Origin: Clostridia bacterium
GTDB lineage: Bacteria; Bacillota; Clostridia; UMGS1883
NCBI GenBank assembly: GCA_017468215.1
Contig: JAFUJG010000236.1
Location: 1 to 7,151 of the forward strand
Direction: 5' to 3'
Length of the DNA: 7,151 bases
The notes below the pieces were generated by a model. The model was not told the origin of the DNA. It did no database searches and worked only from the letters and a program-made list of their open reading frames with translations. Both the position numbers and the translations under genes were made by a program. Below are positions 6,701-7,151 of the stretch, piece by piece (the stretch's first letter is position 1; every line of letters begins with the position of its first letter).

Positions 6701-6718
6701 TTGCAAATATATTTGTAA
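6701..6718. promoter_or_regulatory. 18-bp near-perfect palindrome in the divergent control region
   Basis: TTGCAAATATATTTGTAA has 9-bp arms that match at 8 of 9 positions. It lies upstream of the -35 candidates of both divergent promoters, a natural place for a shared operator. The bound protein is unknown; the neighbouring AraC-type regulator or a catabolite regulator are possibilities, although no classic cre consensus is evident. Confidence 0.45.
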
Positions 6719-6732
6719 TTGTGACATATGCG

Positions 6733-6760
6733 TTGACAAAACATTGGATTTTGCGATATT
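6733..6760 (+). promoter_or_regulatory. Candidate promoter of the AraC-type regulator gene
   Basis: A consensus -35 TTGACA (6733-6738) is followed, after 16 bp, by GATATT (6755-6760). TATTCT at 6757-6762 with 18-bp spacing is an equal alternative; each matches TATAAT at 4 of 6 positions. Transcription would start near 6768 and leave a short leader ahead of the TTG start at 6791. Confidence 0.5.
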
Positions 6761-6770
6761 CTAAAAAGGT

Positions 6771-6793
6771 AAAAGGAGGGTGGTGCAACGTTG
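6771..6793 (+). promoter_or_regulatory. Ribosome binding site and TTG start of the regulator
   Basis: AAAAGGAGGG (6771-6780) is a strong Shine-Dalgarno. The first start codon in the regulator's frame after the in-frame TAA at 6770-6772 is TTG at 6791-6793, 11 nt after GGAGG, slightly long. A GTG at 6783-6785 is out of frame. A perfect 10-bp palindrome, GCAACGTTGC (6785-6794), covers the start codon. Confidence 0.6.
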
Positions 6794-7151
6794 CGTAAAA
6801 CAATAGTTAACAGATTTCGTGAATTTGCAGATTTCAACATAATTCAATACGGACATGAGGATTGCACACCGGGATATTCAATCGGCAATTTTGTCAGAAG
6901 CAATTATCTCATACATTATATACATAAGGGAAGCGGCACCTACAGCGTGCGGGGTAAGGAGTATAAGCTTAACGCAGGTGATGCCTTTCTTATTTATCCC
7001 GACGAAATTACATATTACATTGCCTCCGAGGAGGACCCCTGGGAGTACAGCTGGGTGGAATTTAACGGCACAGGTGTTTCGAAGTATTTTTCGGCAACCC
7101 TCTTTTGCGAGGATGAGCCTGTGGTGTATTCCGTGCCCGAGGCTGAGGAGC
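6791..7151 (+). CDS. AraC-family transcriptional regulator, N-terminal part (3' partial)
   Basis: 120 codons are visible before the right edge. They read as the cupin-type sugar-sensing domain of an AraC-family activator: YLIHYIHKGSGTYSVRGKEY (residues 39-58), then LNAGDAFLIYPDEITYYIAS (60-79) and EDPWEYSWVEFNG (81-93). The GDAFLIYP and PWEYSWVEF blocks are characteristic of AraC_binding domains. The two helix-turn-helix motifs that bind DNA should follow outside the window. Translation appears to begin at TTG 6791. Divergent orientation from a GH105 operon suggests it senses a rhamnogalacturonan-derived sugar and activates the locus; the ligand is inference. Confidence 0.88.
   Translation, partial: MRKTIVNRFREFADFNIIQYGHEDCTPGYSIGNFVRSNYLIHYIHKGSGTYSVRGKEYKLNAGDAFLIYPDEITYYIASEEDPWEYSWVEFNGTGVSKYFSATLFCEDEPVVYSVPEAEE

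Noticed and set aside
6640..6840. 66-codon minus-strand frame in the divergent region
   Set aside because: It overlaps the start of the AraC-type gene and the regulatory region, reads as low-complexity AT-rich translation, and has no convincing ribosome site.
1..7151. CRISPR array, tRNA, rRNA or insertion sequence
   Set aside because: No regularly spaced repeats, cloverleaf, rRNA-like segment or transposase reading frame was seen on either strand.

Overview
The window looks like part of a pectin (rhamnogalacturonan-I, RG-I) utilisation locus from a Gram-positive Firmicute, most likely a Clostridia-type gut or anaerobic lineage. The signs are purine-rich Shine-Dalgarno sites, tandem 'copper amine oxidase N-terminal' stalk repeats on a secreted enzyme, and an AraC-type regulator divergent from a carbohydrate operon. 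The taxonomic call is inference from style; no marker gene is present.

Layout. Positions 1-3548 (minus strand, running off the left edge) hold a very large modular exoenzyme: signal peptide, PL11 rhamnogalacturonan lyase, two-repeat stalk domain, CE12/SGNH acetylesterase, a beta-sandwich region, and the beginning of a second CE12/SGNH domain. Positions 3549-3736 are a gap with a promoter and inverted repeats. Positions 3737-4972 (minus) encode a 411-residue signal-less beta-propeller protein of unknown function. Positions 4969-6618 (minus) encode a GH105 unsaturated rhamnogalacturonyl hydrolase with an extra N-terminal beta-rich domain; its stop overlaps the start of the propeller gene (ATGA). 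Positions 6619-6790 are a divergent regulatory region. From 6791 to the right edge (plus) is the ligand-binding half of an AraC-family regulator.

How they fit together. The exoenzyme would cut the RG-I backbone by beta-elimination outside the cell and remove acetyl groups. Imported oligosaccharides would carry an unsaturated galacturonate at the non-reducing end, which the cytoplasmic GH105 removes. The propeller protein, translationally coupled to GH105, probably acts on or binds the same intracellular oligosaccharides. The AraC-type protein probably senses a pathway sugar and activates both minus-strand promoters. No transporter is visible in the window.

The most unusual point is at the start of the exoenzyme. 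A good ribosome binding site and ATG (3546-3548) are followed by a run of exactly seven A residues, which puts the ATG out of frame with the signal peptide and the whole 1180-codon reading frame. Eight (or five) A residues would restore it. This is either a sequence error, a slippage or phase-variation switch, or an inactivating mutation. The second candidate for something undescribed is the cytoplasmic propeller protein.
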